Below, piece by piece: positions 1 to 8,185 of a stretch of DNA of 64,000 bases. Numbering within the stretch: position 1 is the stretch's first letter; each line of letters begins with the position of its first letter. The notes below the pieces were generated by a model that was not told the origin of the DNA, made no database searches, and saw nothing but the letters and a program-made list of their open reading frames with translations. This DNA comes from Sanguibacter sp. HDW7 (GTDB taxonomy: Bacteria > Actinomycetota > Actinomycetes > Actinomycetales > Cellulomonadaceae): contig NZ_CP049862.1 of the NCBI RefSeq assembly GCF_011300875.1, positions 3,038,001 through 3,102,000 of the forward strand, in the 5' to 3' direction. The translations under genes were made by a program, and so were the position numbers.

Positions 1-325
1 TTGCGAGGTACGCGTCGATCTCATCCTCCGACAGCCCTGCCAGCGGGTTGAGCTGCGGGTCGTCGCTCGAGGTGTCCAGCACGAGCCGTTCGAATCCGGT
101 CTCCGAGGACCGCACGATGCCGCGGACGACCGTGTCAGCGACCTCGTCGAGCTCGCGGGCCGTCAGGTAGACGGGGTAGTCGGCCGCCATCACCACCGTC
201 TCCGTCGCCCGGGCGCCGCCGCCGGGCGCGTCGTCGGGCGCCGAGCCGCAGGCTGCCAGCGCGCCCAGCGTCAGAAGAGCCAGTGCGGGCATGCCCGCCC
301 GGGGGCGGATGTGCTGCAGCGTCAT
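1..325 (-). CDS. Lipoprotein of unknown function, 5' part (cut by window edge)
   Basis: Only the first 108 codons are present; the 3' end lies beyond base 1. The ATG at 325 follows a GAGG ribosome site about 7 nt upstream. The protein opens with a short charged segment, a hydrophobic stretch (about residues 12-23) and a lipobox LAAC, so it should be exported and lipid-anchored at Cys24. The mature part starts with a Gly/Ala/Asp-rich linker and continues with an acidic region containing YPVYLTARELDEVADTVVRG. No family is recognised. A later Met (residue 12) could also start the signal peptide. It is transcribed in the same direction as, and downstream of, the aldolase gene, but a strong hairpin separates them. 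Confidence 0.75.
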   Translation of the reverse strand, partial: MTLQHIRPRAGMPALALLTLGALAACGSAPDDAPGGGARATETVVMAADYPVYLTARELDEVADTVVRGIVRSSETGFERLVLDTSSDDPQLNPLAGLSEDEIDAYLA

Positions 326-451
326 GGGGCACCTCGTCGCGTCGGCGGTCGGCGGTAGCGGGGCGCGGGGCTCTCGCCCCACCTGCCCGGTCTCGTCCGT
401 TCACCCCGTCTGTGTGGCGGGCCGGGCCACGCTTGCGCGTCCGCGGACGCA

Positions 452-486
452 CGAAGGCCCCCACCCCGGAGGGTGGGAGCCTTCGT
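452..486 (-). terminator. Rho-independent-type hairpin after fba
   Basis: Near-perfect GC-rich inverted repeat: CGAAGGC and CCCACCC pair with GGGTGGG and GCCTTCG across a very small loop. It starts about 37 nt past the aldolase stop codon. No long T-run follows, as is common in high-GC actinobacteria. Confidence 0.7.
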
Positions 487-522
487 CGCTAGCAGGCGCC
501 CGTCAGGGCGTGCTCGTCAGCG

Positions 523-1542
523 TCAGAGCTTCTGACCGGCCGAGCGGAGCTGCTGGGCGGCCTCGACGATGCGCGCGGCCATGCCTGCCTCGGCGAGCTT
601 GCCCCAGGCGCGCGGGTCGTACGCCTTCTTGTTGCCGACCTCGCCGTCCACCTTGAGGACGCCGTCGTAGTTGCGGAAGAAGTGGTCCGCGACGGGACGC
701 GAGAACGCGTACTGCGTGTCCGTGTCGACGTTCATCTTGATGACGCCGTTGTCGACAGCCTCGGCGATCTCCGCGGCGGTCGAGCCCGAGCCACCGTGGA
801 AGACGAGGTCGAACGGGTTCTCCTTGCCGATGACCGCGGCGACGCCGTCCTGGATCTCCTTGAGGAGGGCCGGACGGAGCTTGACGGCACCGGACTTGTA
901 GACGCCGTGGACGTTGCCGAACGTGAGGGCCGTGAGGTAGCGGCCCTTCTCGCCCGTGCCGAGGGCCTTGACCGTCGCGAGACCGTCCTCGACCGTCGTG
1001 TAGAGCTTCTCGTTGATCTCGGCCTCGTGGCCGTCCTCCTCGCCACCGACGACGCCGACCTCGATCTCGAGGATCGTGCGCGCGGCCTGCGAGAGCGCGA
1101 GGAGCTCCTCGGCGATGACGAGGTTCTCCGCGAGCGGGACCGTCGAGCCGTCGAACATGTGCGACTGGAACGTCGGGTTCTTGCCGGCCTTGACCTGCTC
1201 CGCCTCGATGGCGAGGAGCGGGCGGACCCACGAGTCGAGGTTCGCGGCCGTGCAGTGGTCCGTGTGGAGGGCGATCGTCACGCCGTAGCCCTTGGCGACC
1301 TCGGTCGCGTACGCGGCGAGCGCGAGCGAGCCGGCGACGCGGTCCTTGATCGTCGAGCCGGACGCGTACTCCGCGCCACCGACCGACACCTGGATGATGC
1401 CGTCGCTCTCGGCCTCGGCGAAGCCCTGGATGGCGGCCGTGACGGTCTGCGAGGACGTGATGTTGACGGCGGGGTAGGCGAACTTGCCAGCCTTCGCCCG
1501 GTCGATCATCTCGGCGTAGACCTCGGGGGTTGCGATGGCCAT
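523..1542 (-). CDS. fba: Class II fructose-bisphosphate aldolase
   Basis: This is the zinc-dependent aldolase of glycolysis and gluconeogenesis, which cleaves fructose-1,6-bisphosphate to DHAP and glyceraldehyde-3-phosphate in the cytoplasm. The 339-residue length is normal for the family. Visible motifs are LHTDHC (residues 92-97, with the catalytic Asp95 and zinc-ligand His96), GNVHG (209-213, zinc ligand), FHGGSGS (248-254, phosphate binding) and NVDTDTQYAF (271-280, phosphate and Schiff-free substrate loop). The ATG at 1542 has an AGGAG site about 8 nt upstream. The gene stands alone, followed by a hairpin terminator. Assignment is firm. Confidence 0.97.
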   Translation of the reverse strand: MAIATPEVYAEMIDRAKAGKFAYPAVNITSSQTVTAAIQGFAEAESDGIIQVSVGGAEYASGSTIKDRVAGSLALAAYATEVAKGYGVTIALHTDHCTAANLDSWVRPLLAIEAEQVKAGKNPTFQSHMFDGSTVPLAENLVIAEELLALSQAARTILEIEVGVVGGEEDGHEAEINEKLYTTVEDGLATVKALGTGEKGRYLTALTFGNVHGVYKSGAVKLRPALLKEIQDGVAAVIGKENPFDLVFHGGSGSTAAEIAEAVDNGVIKMNVDTDTQYAFSRPVADHFFRNYDGVLKVDGEVGNKKAYDPRAWGKLAEAGMAARIVEAAQQLRSAGQKL

Positions 1543-1694
1543 GAAGACTCTCCTGGTGAGCGTGGGGTTTCTACGGAACTTCCGGGGGATAGTTTCTCAC
1601 GTTCCCTGCCGGGCGGGGGTGGGCCGTTCGGCCTGCGGTCGTCCGACGTCCGTCCAGAGGATGAACAGCTCGTCCGGGGGCCGGGACGCGCTGC

Positions 1695-3356
1695 TCAGGA
1701 CTCCGTGAGCCGTCCTGCGTCGAGCGTCCACCTGCGCGTCACCCTCACCGCGTCGAGCATCCGACGGTCGTGCGTGACCAGCAGGAACGTGCCCGTGTAC
1801 TCCTCGAGCGCCTCCTCGAGCTGCTCGATCGCGGGCAGGTCGAGGTGGTTCGTCGGCTCGTCGAGCACGAGCAGGTTGACGCCGCGCGCCTGCAGGAGCG
1901 CGAGCGACGCGCGCGTCCGCTCCCCCGGCGACAGCGACGCGAGGGGCCGCAGCACGTGGTCGGCACGCAGCCCGAACTTCGCGAGCAGCGTGCGGGCCTC
2001 GGCCGGCGCCATGTCGGGGACCTGCGCGCCGAACGCGTCGAGCAGGCCCTGCCCGGGCTCGGCCGCGAGCGCGGCGCGCGCCTGGTCGACCTCTCCGATC
2101 GCGACCGACGAGCCGAGGCTCGCAGCCCCGGCCGCGAGCTCGGCGCGGCCGAGCAGCGCCGCGAGCAACGTCGTCTTGCCCGAGCCGTTCGCGCCCGTGA
2201 TCGCGACGCGGTCACCCGCGTCGAGCTGCAGGTCGACGGGCCCGAGCGTGAACGCGGGCCCGGCCGGGGTCTCGCCACGGTGGACGACGGCGCCGCGCAG
2301 CGTCGCGACGACGCTCGACGAGCGCGGAGCTGCCGCGATCGAGTAGCGCAGCTCCCATTCCTTGCGGGGCTCGGCGACCTCCTCGAGCCGCTCGATCATG
2401 CGTGCCGTCTGGCGCGCCTTGGCCGCCTGCTTCTCCGAGCCCTCACGGTGCGCGTGCTTGATGTGCTTGTCCGGGTCCGTGGACTTCTTCACCGCGTCGC
2501 GCACGCCCTTGGCGAGCCACTGCCGCTGCATCTGCGCCCGTGACTCGAGCGCGCCACGACGGTCCGCGTACTCCTCGTAGGCCTCGCGCGCGTGGCGGCG
2601 GGCCGTCGCCCGCTCCTCGAGGTACGCCTCGTAGCCGCCCGCATACACGCCGACCTGCTGCTGCGCGAGGTCGAGCTCGACGACGCGCGTCACGCAGCGT
2701 GCGAGGAACTCACGGTCGTGCGACACGACGACGACGCCCGCACGCTGCTCGGCGACGAACCGCTCGAGGCGGGCGAGCCCGTCGAGGTCGAGGTCGTTCG
2801 TCGGCTCGTCGAGCAGGAGCACGTCGAAGCGCGACAGGAGGAGCGCCGCGAGGCCGAGACGTGCAGCCTGCCCGCCCGAGAGCCCGACGACCGGGTGGTC
2901 GACGTCAACGTCGAGCCCGAGGTCGGCGAGGACGGCTCCCGTGCGGTCCTCGAGGTCGGCCGCGCCGAGGGCGAGCCAGCGCTCGAGGGCGTCGGCGTAC
3001 GCGTCGTCGGAGCCCGGGGTGCCCGCGGCGAGCGCGTCGGTCGTCGCGTCGAGCGCGGACTGCGCGTCCGCGACGCCCGTGCGGCGCGCGAGGTATGCGC
3101 CGACCGTCTCGTCGGGCAGGCGCTCGACCTCCTGCGCCAGGTGCCCGACGACGGCGCCGGGAGGGCTGAGCGTCACCGCGCCCTCTGCCGGCTCGTCGGA
3201 GCCGGCGAGGATCCGCAGGAGCGTCGACTTGCCGGCGCCGTTGGCCCCGACGAGGCCGACGACGTCACCCGGCGCGACGACGAGGTCGAGGCCGCTGAAG
3301 AGGGTGCGGTCGGCGTGCCCGGCGGCGAGCCCCTTGACGACGAGAGTGGCAGTCAC
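1695..3356 (-). CDS. ABC-F family ATPase (ribosome-associated type)
   Basis: A soluble protein with two ABC ATPase domains and no membrane segments, the mark of the ABC-F family. These proteins act on the ribosome in translation or in antibiotic protection. Domain 1 has Walker A GANGAGKSTLL and signature LSGGQAARLG. A basic, coiled linker rich in Arg/Lys (about residues 240-325) follows. Domain 2 has GANGSGKTTLL, LSPGERTRASLA and VLDEPTNHLD. Length is 553 residues. I chose the GTG at 3356: the GGGAGG site touches the in-frame ATG at 3365 with no spacer but lies 9 nt before the GTG. It differs from housekeeping EttA at the N-terminus, so the subfamily is not assigned; resistance is possible but unproven. 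Confidence 0.9.
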   Translation of the reverse strand: MTATLVVKGLAAGHADRTLFSGLDLVVAPGDVVGLVGANGAGKSTLLRILAGSDEPAEGAVTLSPPGAVVGHLAQEVERLPDETVGAYLARRTGVADAQSALDATTDALAAGTPGSDDAYADALERWLALGAADLEDRTGAVLADLGLDVDVDHPVVGLSGGQAARLGLAALLLSRFDVLLLDEPTNDLDLDGLARLERFVAEQRAGVVVVSHDREFLARCVTRVVELDLAQQQVGVYAGGYEAYLEERATARRHAREAYEEYADRRGALESRAQMQRQWLAKGVRDAVKKSTDPDKHIKHAHREGSEKQAAKARQTARMIERLEEVAEPRKEWELRYSIAAAPRSSSVVATLRGAVVHRGETPAGPAFTLGPVDLQLDAGDRVAITGANGSGKTTLLAALLGRAELAAGAASLGSSVAIGEVDQARAALAAEPGQGLLDAFGAQVPDMAPAEARTLLAKFGLRADHVLRPLASLSPGERTRASLALLQARGVNLLVLDEPTNHLDLPAIEQLEEALEEYTGTFLLVTHDRRMLDAVRVTRRWTLDAGRLTES

Positions 3357-3397
3357 GAGGACCATCCTCCCCTGCGGCCGTCACTGCCTGTGCCCTC

Positions 3398-3510
3398 GAT
3401 AGCCGATCCGTGCACCTCACACGTACGGATCCGCTATCCGGCGACTGCAGCACGCCCCACACAGCTGTCGATAGCCCATCCGTGCACCTCACATGAATGG
3501 ATCCGCTATC
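3398..3510. repeat. Two copies of a 41-bp palindromic repeat (copies 1-2 of 9)
   Basis: Copies lie at 3398-3438 and 3470-3510, each starting GATAGC and ending GCTATC with 41 bp in total. The arms read GATAGCC(G/C)ATCC and GGATCCGCTATC around an asymmetric centre CACCTCACA. The spacer here is 31 bp and unlike the spacers at the other loci. They sit between the RNA methyltransferase stop (3539) and the ABC-F start (3356). Seven further copies are at 49533-49826 and 56701-56865. Confidence 0.9.
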
Positions 3511-3538
3511 GAGCGACGGAGGGAAGGGAGGGACTGGA

Positions 3539-4369
3539 TCAGGGCAGCGTCGCGTGCTGGCGGACCCACGTGTGCATCGCGATCGCCGCCGCCGCACCCG
3601 CGTTGAGCGAGCGCGTCGAACCGAACTGCGCGATGTGCAGGACCGTCGAGCACGCCGCGAGCGCCTCCGGGGTGAGCCCAGCACCCTCCTGTCCGAGCAG
3701 CATGAGGCACCGCTCCGGAAGCTCGGCCGTCTCGACCGGCACCGACCCCGGCACGTTGTCGATCCCCACGACGGGCAGGCCCTCGGCGCGCGCCCACGCG
3801 AGCAGGTCCGCGACGCTCGCGTGGTGACGCAGGTGCTGGTAGCGGTCCGTCACCATCGCGCCCCGACGGTTCCAGCGGCGCCGCCCGACGACGTGCACCT
3901 CGGCGACGAGGAACGCGTTGGCCGTCCGCACGACCGACCCGATGTTGAGGTCGTGGTGCCAGTTCTCGATCGCGACGTGCAGGGGGTGGCGGCGCGTGTC
4001 GAGGTCCGCGACGACGGCCTCGAGGCTCCAGTAGCGGTACGCGTCGACGACGTTGCGCCGGTCGCCGTCGCGCAGCAGCTCGGGGTCGAAGCGCGGGTCG
4101 AGCGCGCCACCCGGCAGCCGCGGCCACGCCGCCTCGCCGCCGGGCCAGGGACCGACCCCCACCTCGCGCTCCTCCCCAGGCAGGGTGCGCTCGACGTCGG
4201 AGGTCGCGTCGGGGCCGTCGGCGGCAGGCGCGCCGACGACGGGGACGTCGGGCCGGGTCTCGTCGGGCGACGCGTCGGCACGGGCGTCGTCGGGCACGGA
4301 AGGGCGGGGCACGCGACCATCGTCGCGCACCGACGCGGCCCGGCCGGGCCGCGGCCGCCCCACGGACAC
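3539..4369 (-). CDS. SpoU/TrmH-family RNA 2'-O-methyltransferase
   Basis: An S-adenosylmethionine-dependent methyltransferase of the knotted SPOUT class, expected to modify tRNA or rRNA ribose. The three family motifs are present: NIGSVVRTANAF (about residues 142-153), LMLLGQEGAGLTPEAL (about 222-237) and IAQFGSTRSLNAGAAAAIAMH near the C-terminus, which build the trefoil knot and SAM pocket. The first 80 or so residues are a low-complexity Pro/Asp/Arg extension outside the catalytic domain. The GTG at 4369 has only a weak ribosome site, so the true start may be downstream. The target nucleotide cannot be told from sequence. It is divergent from the HAD gene. Confidence 0.88.
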   Translation of the reverse strand: MSVGRPRPGRAASVRDDGRVPRPSVPDDARADASPDETRPDVPVVGAPAADGPDATSDVERTLPGEEREVGVGPWPGGEAAWPRLPGGALDPRFDPELLRDGDRRNVVDAYRYWSLEAVVADLDTRRHPLHVAIENWHHDLNIGSVVRTANAFLVAEVHVVGRRRWNRRGAMVTDRYQHLRHHASVADLLAWARAEGLPVVGIDNVPGSVPVETAELPERCLMLLGQEGAGLTPEALAACSTVLHIAQFGSTRSLNAGAAAAIAMHTWVRQHATLP

Positions 4370-4420
4370 CCCGCGCCCCTAGGCTGGGACCAGTTTCCGC
4401 ACCCGTCCCGAGGAGGACCC

Positions 4421-5227
4421 GTGACCCACGACGACCGGCCCGAGCACGCCCACGACGAGCACCGCATCGACTGCTGGCTCACCGACATGGACGGCGTGCT
4501 CGTCCACGAGAACGAGGCGCTGCCGGGCGCCGCGGAGTTCATCCGGACGCTGCGCGACAAGGACCGCCCCTTCCTCGTCCTCACGAACAACTCGATCTTC
4601 ACCGACCGCGACCTGCGCGCACGCCTCGCCGCGAGCGGCATCGACGTGCCGATCGAGTCGATCTGGACGTCGGCCCTCGCGACCGCGACGTTCCTGCGCA
4701 CGCAGTCGCCCGGCGGCAGCGCGTACGTCATCGGCGAGGCCGGGCTCACGACGGCCCTCTACGAGGCCGGCTACACGCTCACCGACAAGGACCCCGACTA
4801 CGTCGTCCTCGGCGAGACCCGCACGTACTCGTTCGAGGCCATCACGACGGCCGTCCGCCTCATCCTCGGCGGCGCTCGCTTCATCGCGACGAACCCCGAC
4901 GTCACGGGCCCGAGCGGCGACGGCCCGCTGCCCGCGACCGGCGCGGTCGCCGCGATGATCACCAAGGCGACCGGCCGCGAGCCGTACTTCGTCGGCAAGC
5001 CCAACCCCATGATGTTCCGCTCGGCGCTCAACCGGATCGACGCGCACTCGCGCGTCACCGCGATGATCGGCGACCGCATGGACACGGACATCGTCGCGGG
5101 CATCGAGGCCGGCCTCGAGACGTTCCTCGTGCTCACGGGCTCGACGTCGGCCGAGGAGGTCGAGACGTACCCGTTCCGACCCAGCCGCGTCGTCGCCGGC
5201 ATCGGGGACCTCATCCCGCTCATCTGA
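4421..5227 (+). CDS. HAD superfamily (class IIA, NagD-like) phosphatase
   Basis: A cytoplasmic phosphatase of the HAD fold, 268 residues. Motif I is DMDGVLVHENEALPGAAEF (about residues 18-36), with the nucleophile and acid/base Asp pair. Motif II is LTNNS, the lysine motif is VGKPNPMMF, and motif IV is MIGDRMDTDIVAGIEAGL. Motif order and the class IIA cap between motifs II and III match NagD/4-nitrophenylphosphatase relatives. The start is GTG 4421, preceded by AGGAGG with 4 nt spacing. A longer open frame upstream (from 3497) is only an overlap with the opposite strand. The physiological substrate is unknown. A 21-bp hairpin follows. Confidence 0.92.
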   Translation: MTHDDRPEHAHDEHRIDCWLTDMDGVLVHENEALPGAAEFIRTLRDKDRPFLVLTNNSIFTDRDLRARLAASGIDVPIESIWTSALATATFLRTQSPGGSAYVIGEAGLTTALYEAGYTLTDKDPDYVVLGETRTYSFEAITTAVRLILGGARFIATNPDVTGPSGDGPLPATGAVAAMITKATGREPYFVGKPNPMMFRSALNRIDAHSRVTAMIGDRMDTDIVAGIEAGLETFLVLTGSTSAEEVETYPFRPSRVVAGIGDLIPLI

Positions 5228-5271
5228 GGCGTTCCCGGGGATCGGCCCGGGACCCGGTTCGGTCCGGGTAC

Positions 5272-5316
5272 GACGACGGGGGCCGTGCACGCGACGCGTG
5301 CACGGCCCCCGTCGTC
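5272..5316. terminator. Bidirectional terminator hairpin, 21-bp stem
   Basis: A perfect inverted repeat with a 3-nt loop: arms 5272-5292 and 5296-5316, built around GGGGGCCGTGCACGC. It lies between the convergent HAD phosphatase (stop 5227) and the haem-binding protein gene (stop 5323), so it can end both transcripts. Confidence 0.9.
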
Positions 5317-5322
5317 CTGCGG

Positions 5323-8031
5323 TCAGACCTCGAGCCGCGCCCGACGACGCTGCAGCGCGACGAGCCCGAGACCGAGCACGACGAGCGCCGCTGCCGCACC
5401 GCCGAGGCCGGCGGCCTCCGCACCCGTGGTCGGCAGCGTGCCCGAGTCCGGCGTGCAGTCGGTCTCCGCGCCGAGCGGCAGCGTGAACGACACGGGCGCG
5501 AGCTGCTCGCCCGTCGTGTAGAAGCCGGAGAACGCCTTCGCGCCGGCCGCCGTGAGCGTCGCGGGCACGCCGCTGTACGCGACCTTGCCACCGCTCGTGC
5601 CGCCGTGGCCGGCGAGCGCGAGCGTCGCGAAGGTGATGCCCGTGTAGGCGAAGTCCTCACCCTCGAGCGTCACGCCCGAGACGTCGAGCACGAGCTGGCC
5701 CGTCGACCCGGTGACGACGACGTGCGGGTTCGCGAACCGCACCTCGAGCTTGCCGTCGTGGCCCGTCGTCGTCACGGAGCCGGAGAACCGGGCCGTGCCG
5801 CGGACATCGGTCGCGTTGAAGGTTCCCGAGCCGCCCGACCACGTGAAGGTCGAGCCCGAGCGGCGCGCGCCCGACGTCGCGATCGAGCCCTGCGCGATGG
5901 AGCCCTCGATGTAGCTGACGAACGAGTCCTTGATGGACCAGGAGAGCGTCGCGCCAGAGACGACCCGCGCCGTGCACGAGGGAGCGTCCGACGTCGTCGC
6001 GGTGTCCGACGGCTCCGCGGTCGACCCGTCGGACGGCGTCGTCGTCGGCTCCGAGGCCCCGACGACGCTGAACGTGCGCGTCACCGTGCCCTCGACACCG
6101 GCAGCAGTGAGGACGAACGTGTGCTTGCCCTTCGGGAAGTCCGCGGGGACCTTGAAGGTGTACGTCACGGAGCCCGTCGCCGACGCCCGGCGAGAACCGA
6201 GGCTGACAGGGTCGGAGTGCACCTCGGCGGACGTGCTCGCACGCGAGGGGAGGCCCGTCGTCGTGAACGACACCGTTCCACCGCGGGCGACGTCGGTGCC
6301 CTCGACATCGCCACCGAGGGAGACTGCCGGCGCAGGAGCCTCGGTCGGCTCACCCGTGCCGGGCTCACCGGTCCCAGGCCCGTCGGTGCCCGGCTCGTCG
6401 CACACCTTCGTGACCGTGAGGGTCGCACTCACGGGCTCGAGCGCATCCCCGGCCTCGTAGAAGCCCGCGAAGGCGGGAACGCCGGTTGCCGCGAGCGTCA
6501 CGGGAGCGTTGACGATGCGGGTCGTCTCACCCGACGTCGACACGGCTCCACGGAGGTCGACCGTGCCGATGACGACATCGTCGAGCACCTGCGCGGGATT
6601 GCCGAGGTACGCCTTGATGTCGGCGTCGATGCGGATCTCGGCCTTCGTCGCGGAGACGACGACGAGGCGCACGTCGGTGAACGTCATGTCGAGCTCGTCG
6701 TGGTGCCCGGTGAAGCGCAGGGAGCCCGGGAAGGCAACCGTGCCCTTGCCTGCGGCGTACGTTCCGGTGCCCTTCGACCACACGAAGCGGCCGTCCTCGA
6801 GCGCGACGCCCGTGCGGGCGACCTTGCCGCCCGCGATCGGACCCGTGAGGTAGTCGACGAAGGACTTCTTGACGCCCCACGCGAGGGTCGAGGACGCGAC
6901 CGAGTCGTCGGCGACGCAGACGGGGTCCGTGGTCGGCGTCGGGTTCGGCGTCGGCTCGGGGGTCGGCGTCGGGGTCGGCTCGGAGGTCGGCGTCGGCTCG
7001 GAGGTCGGCGTCGGCGTCGGCTCGGGGCTCGTGCCGAACGTCAGCGGCGTGTACGTCTCGAACGGCTCGTGCTTAGCACCACCACCGGGATACGTGTACA
7101 CACCCCAGTTGCCCGTCGCTTCCTGGAGCTTCTGCGACTGGGCGAGCGTCAGCTCGGTCTCGAACGTGCCGTCCGCACGCAGCTCGATCGCACCACGTGC
7201 AGCACCACCGATCACCGCCATGTCCTCAGCAAGCACAGCCCACTTCGTGTCACCCGCGACACGCGCGTCTGAGGCAACATTCGCCGACGGCTTCCACACA
7301 TCAGCGAACCGACCGAAGGCCACGTAGACACCGGTGAACTTGCCCGCCAGCGGCGGACGCGTCCCCGTCGTCGCCGCACCAGCAGGCAGGAAGCCCGAGC
7401 CACGGACCGTCACGGTCTCACCATCGGTCAGACCCGTGGTCTTGGAGACCGTCACCGTCGGGGCCACCACAGGATCAGCGAACGTCAGCGGCGTGTACGT
7501 CTCGAACGGCTCGTGCTTAGCACCACCACCGGGGTACGTGTACACACCCCAGTTGCCCGTCGCTTCCTGGAGCTTCTGCGACTGGGCGAGCGTCAGCTCG
7601 GTCTCGAACGTGCCGTCCGCACGCAGCTCGATCGCACCACGTGCAGCACCACCGATCACCGCCATGTCCTCAGCAAGCACAGCCCACTTCGTGTCACCCG
7701 CGACACGCGCGTCTGAGGCAACATTCGCCGACGGCTTCCACACATCAGCGAACCGACCGAAGGCCACGTAGACACCGGTGAACTTGCCCGCCAGCGGCGG
7801 ACGCGTCCCCGTCGTCGCCGCACCAGCAGGCAGGAAGCCCGAGCCACGGACCGTCACGGTCTCACCATCGGTCAGACCCGTGGTCTTGGAGACCGTCACC
7901 GTCGGGCCGGCCGGCTCGACGGACGGCTCGGCGGACGCCGGGGCGGCGAGGCCGACGACCGCGGCTGTCAGCGCCACAGCGAGGGCTGCGAGGGCCGCGA
8001 CGGCGGACCTTGCTCGGGCAGGAAGCAGCAC
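5323..8031 (-). CDS. Cell-wall-anchored HtaA-domain haem-binding protein
   Basis: A 902-residue secreted surface protein likely to capture haem. An Ala-rich signal peptide covers about residues 1-34. Next come two nearly identical 142-residue modules (43-184 and 191-332) beginning VTVSKTTGLTDGETVTVRG, of Ig-like appearance, then a Thr/Pro linker, HtaA domain 1 (about 373-545, STLAWGVKKSFVDYL), an Ig-like spacer, HtaA domain 2 (about 686-857, ATLSWSIKDSFVSYI), and LPTTG (866-870) plus a hydrophobic segment and Arg-rich tail. The LPxTG-type motif suggests sortase anchoring. HtaA domains bind haem in corynebacteria. The start is GTG 8031 after GAGGAG. Two iron-box-like sites lie upstream. The haem enzymes and transporter are at 61-64 kb. 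Confidence 0.92.
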   Translation of the reverse strand: MLLPARARSAVAALAALAVALTAAVVGLAAPASAEPSVEPAGPTVTVSKTTGLTDGETVTVRGSGFLPAGAATTGTRPPLAGKFTGVYVAFGRFADVWKPSANVASDARVAGDTKWAVLAEDMAVIGGAARGAIELRADGTFETELTLAQSQKLQEATGNWGVYTYPGGGAKHEPFETYTPLTFADPVVAPTVTVSKTTGLTDGETVTVRGSGFLPAGAATTGTRPPLAGKFTGVYVAFGRFADVWKPSANVASDARVAGDTKWAVLAEDMAVIGGAARGAIELRADGTFETELTLAQSQKLQEATGNWGVYTYPGGGAKHEPFETYTPLTFGTSPEPTPTPTSEPTPTSEPTPTPTPEPTPNPTPTTDPVCVADDSVASSTLAWGVKKSFVDYLTGPIAGGKVARTGVALEDGRFVWSKGTGTYAAGKGTVAFPGSLRFTGHHDELDMTFTDVRLVVVSATKAEIRIDADIKAYLGNPAQVLDDVVIGTVDLRGAVSTSGETTRIVNAPVTLAATGVPAFAGFYEAGDALEPVSATLTVTKVCDEPGTDGPGTGEPGTGEPTEAPAPAVSLGGDVEGTDVARGGTVSFTTTGLPSRASTSAEVHSDPVSLGSRRASATGSVTYTFKVPADFPKGKHTFVLTAAGVEGTVTRTFSVVGASEPTTTPSDGSTAEPSDTATTSDAPSCTARVVSGATLSWSIKDSFVSYIEGSIAQGSIATSGARRSGSTFTWSGGSGTFNATDVRGTARFSGSVTTTGHDGKLEVRFANPHVVVTGSTGQLVLDVSGVTLEGEDFAYTGITFATLALAGHGGTSGGKVAYSGVPATLTAAGAKAFSGFYTTGEQLAPVSFTLPLGAETDCTPDSGTLPTTGAEAAGLGGAAAALVVLGLGLVALQRRRARLEV
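7036..7905. repeat. Tandem near-identical 444-bp duplication inside the HtaA-type gene
   Basis: Bases 7036-7461 repeat at 7480-7905, an offset of 444 bp (148 codons). Reading line by line I see about one mismatch over some 426 bp (GGGATACG against GGGGTACG). The frame is kept, so the protein carries two copies of the same module. Synonymous sites are also conserved, which points to a recent duplication or ongoing gene conversion. Confidence 0.95.
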
Positions 8032-8080
8032 GTGGGCTCCTCAGGTCGGGGGCTCCCTCGTCCGGGGATCGGCGAGGCGA

Positions 8081-8119
8081 GGAGGTGAGGCTACCCTCAC
8101 CAAGGCGAGCCTCACCTTA
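8081..8119 (-). promoter_or_regulatory. Two adjacent IdeR/DtxR-type iron boxes
   Basis: On the minus strand, two 19-bp sites resemble the DtxR/IdeR consensus TTAGGTTAGGCTAACCTAA: TAAGGTGAGGCTCGCCTTG (8119-8101, 13/19) and TGAGGGTAGCCTCACCTCC (8099-8081, 14/19). Their centres are 20 bp apart. They lie 50-88 bp upstream of the HtaA-type gene start, where a bound repressor would block transcription in iron-replete cells. Regulation is inferred from the motif. Confidence 0.7.
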
Positions 8120-8185
8120 CGCATGGGACCTTGGTCCGTCGAGTCTTCTGACACTGCGTCATCACAGTGTGAGACGGCGACGCTT

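Noticed and set aside
3497-4420. Upstream extension of the HAD phosphatase gene
   Set aside because: It is an open frame antisense to the RNA methyltransferase; the true GTG at 4421 has an ideal AGGAGG site.
7036-7905. Insertion sequence or mobile element
   Set aside because: No transposase, terminal repeats or target duplication; the repeat is in-frame coding sequence for a protein module.
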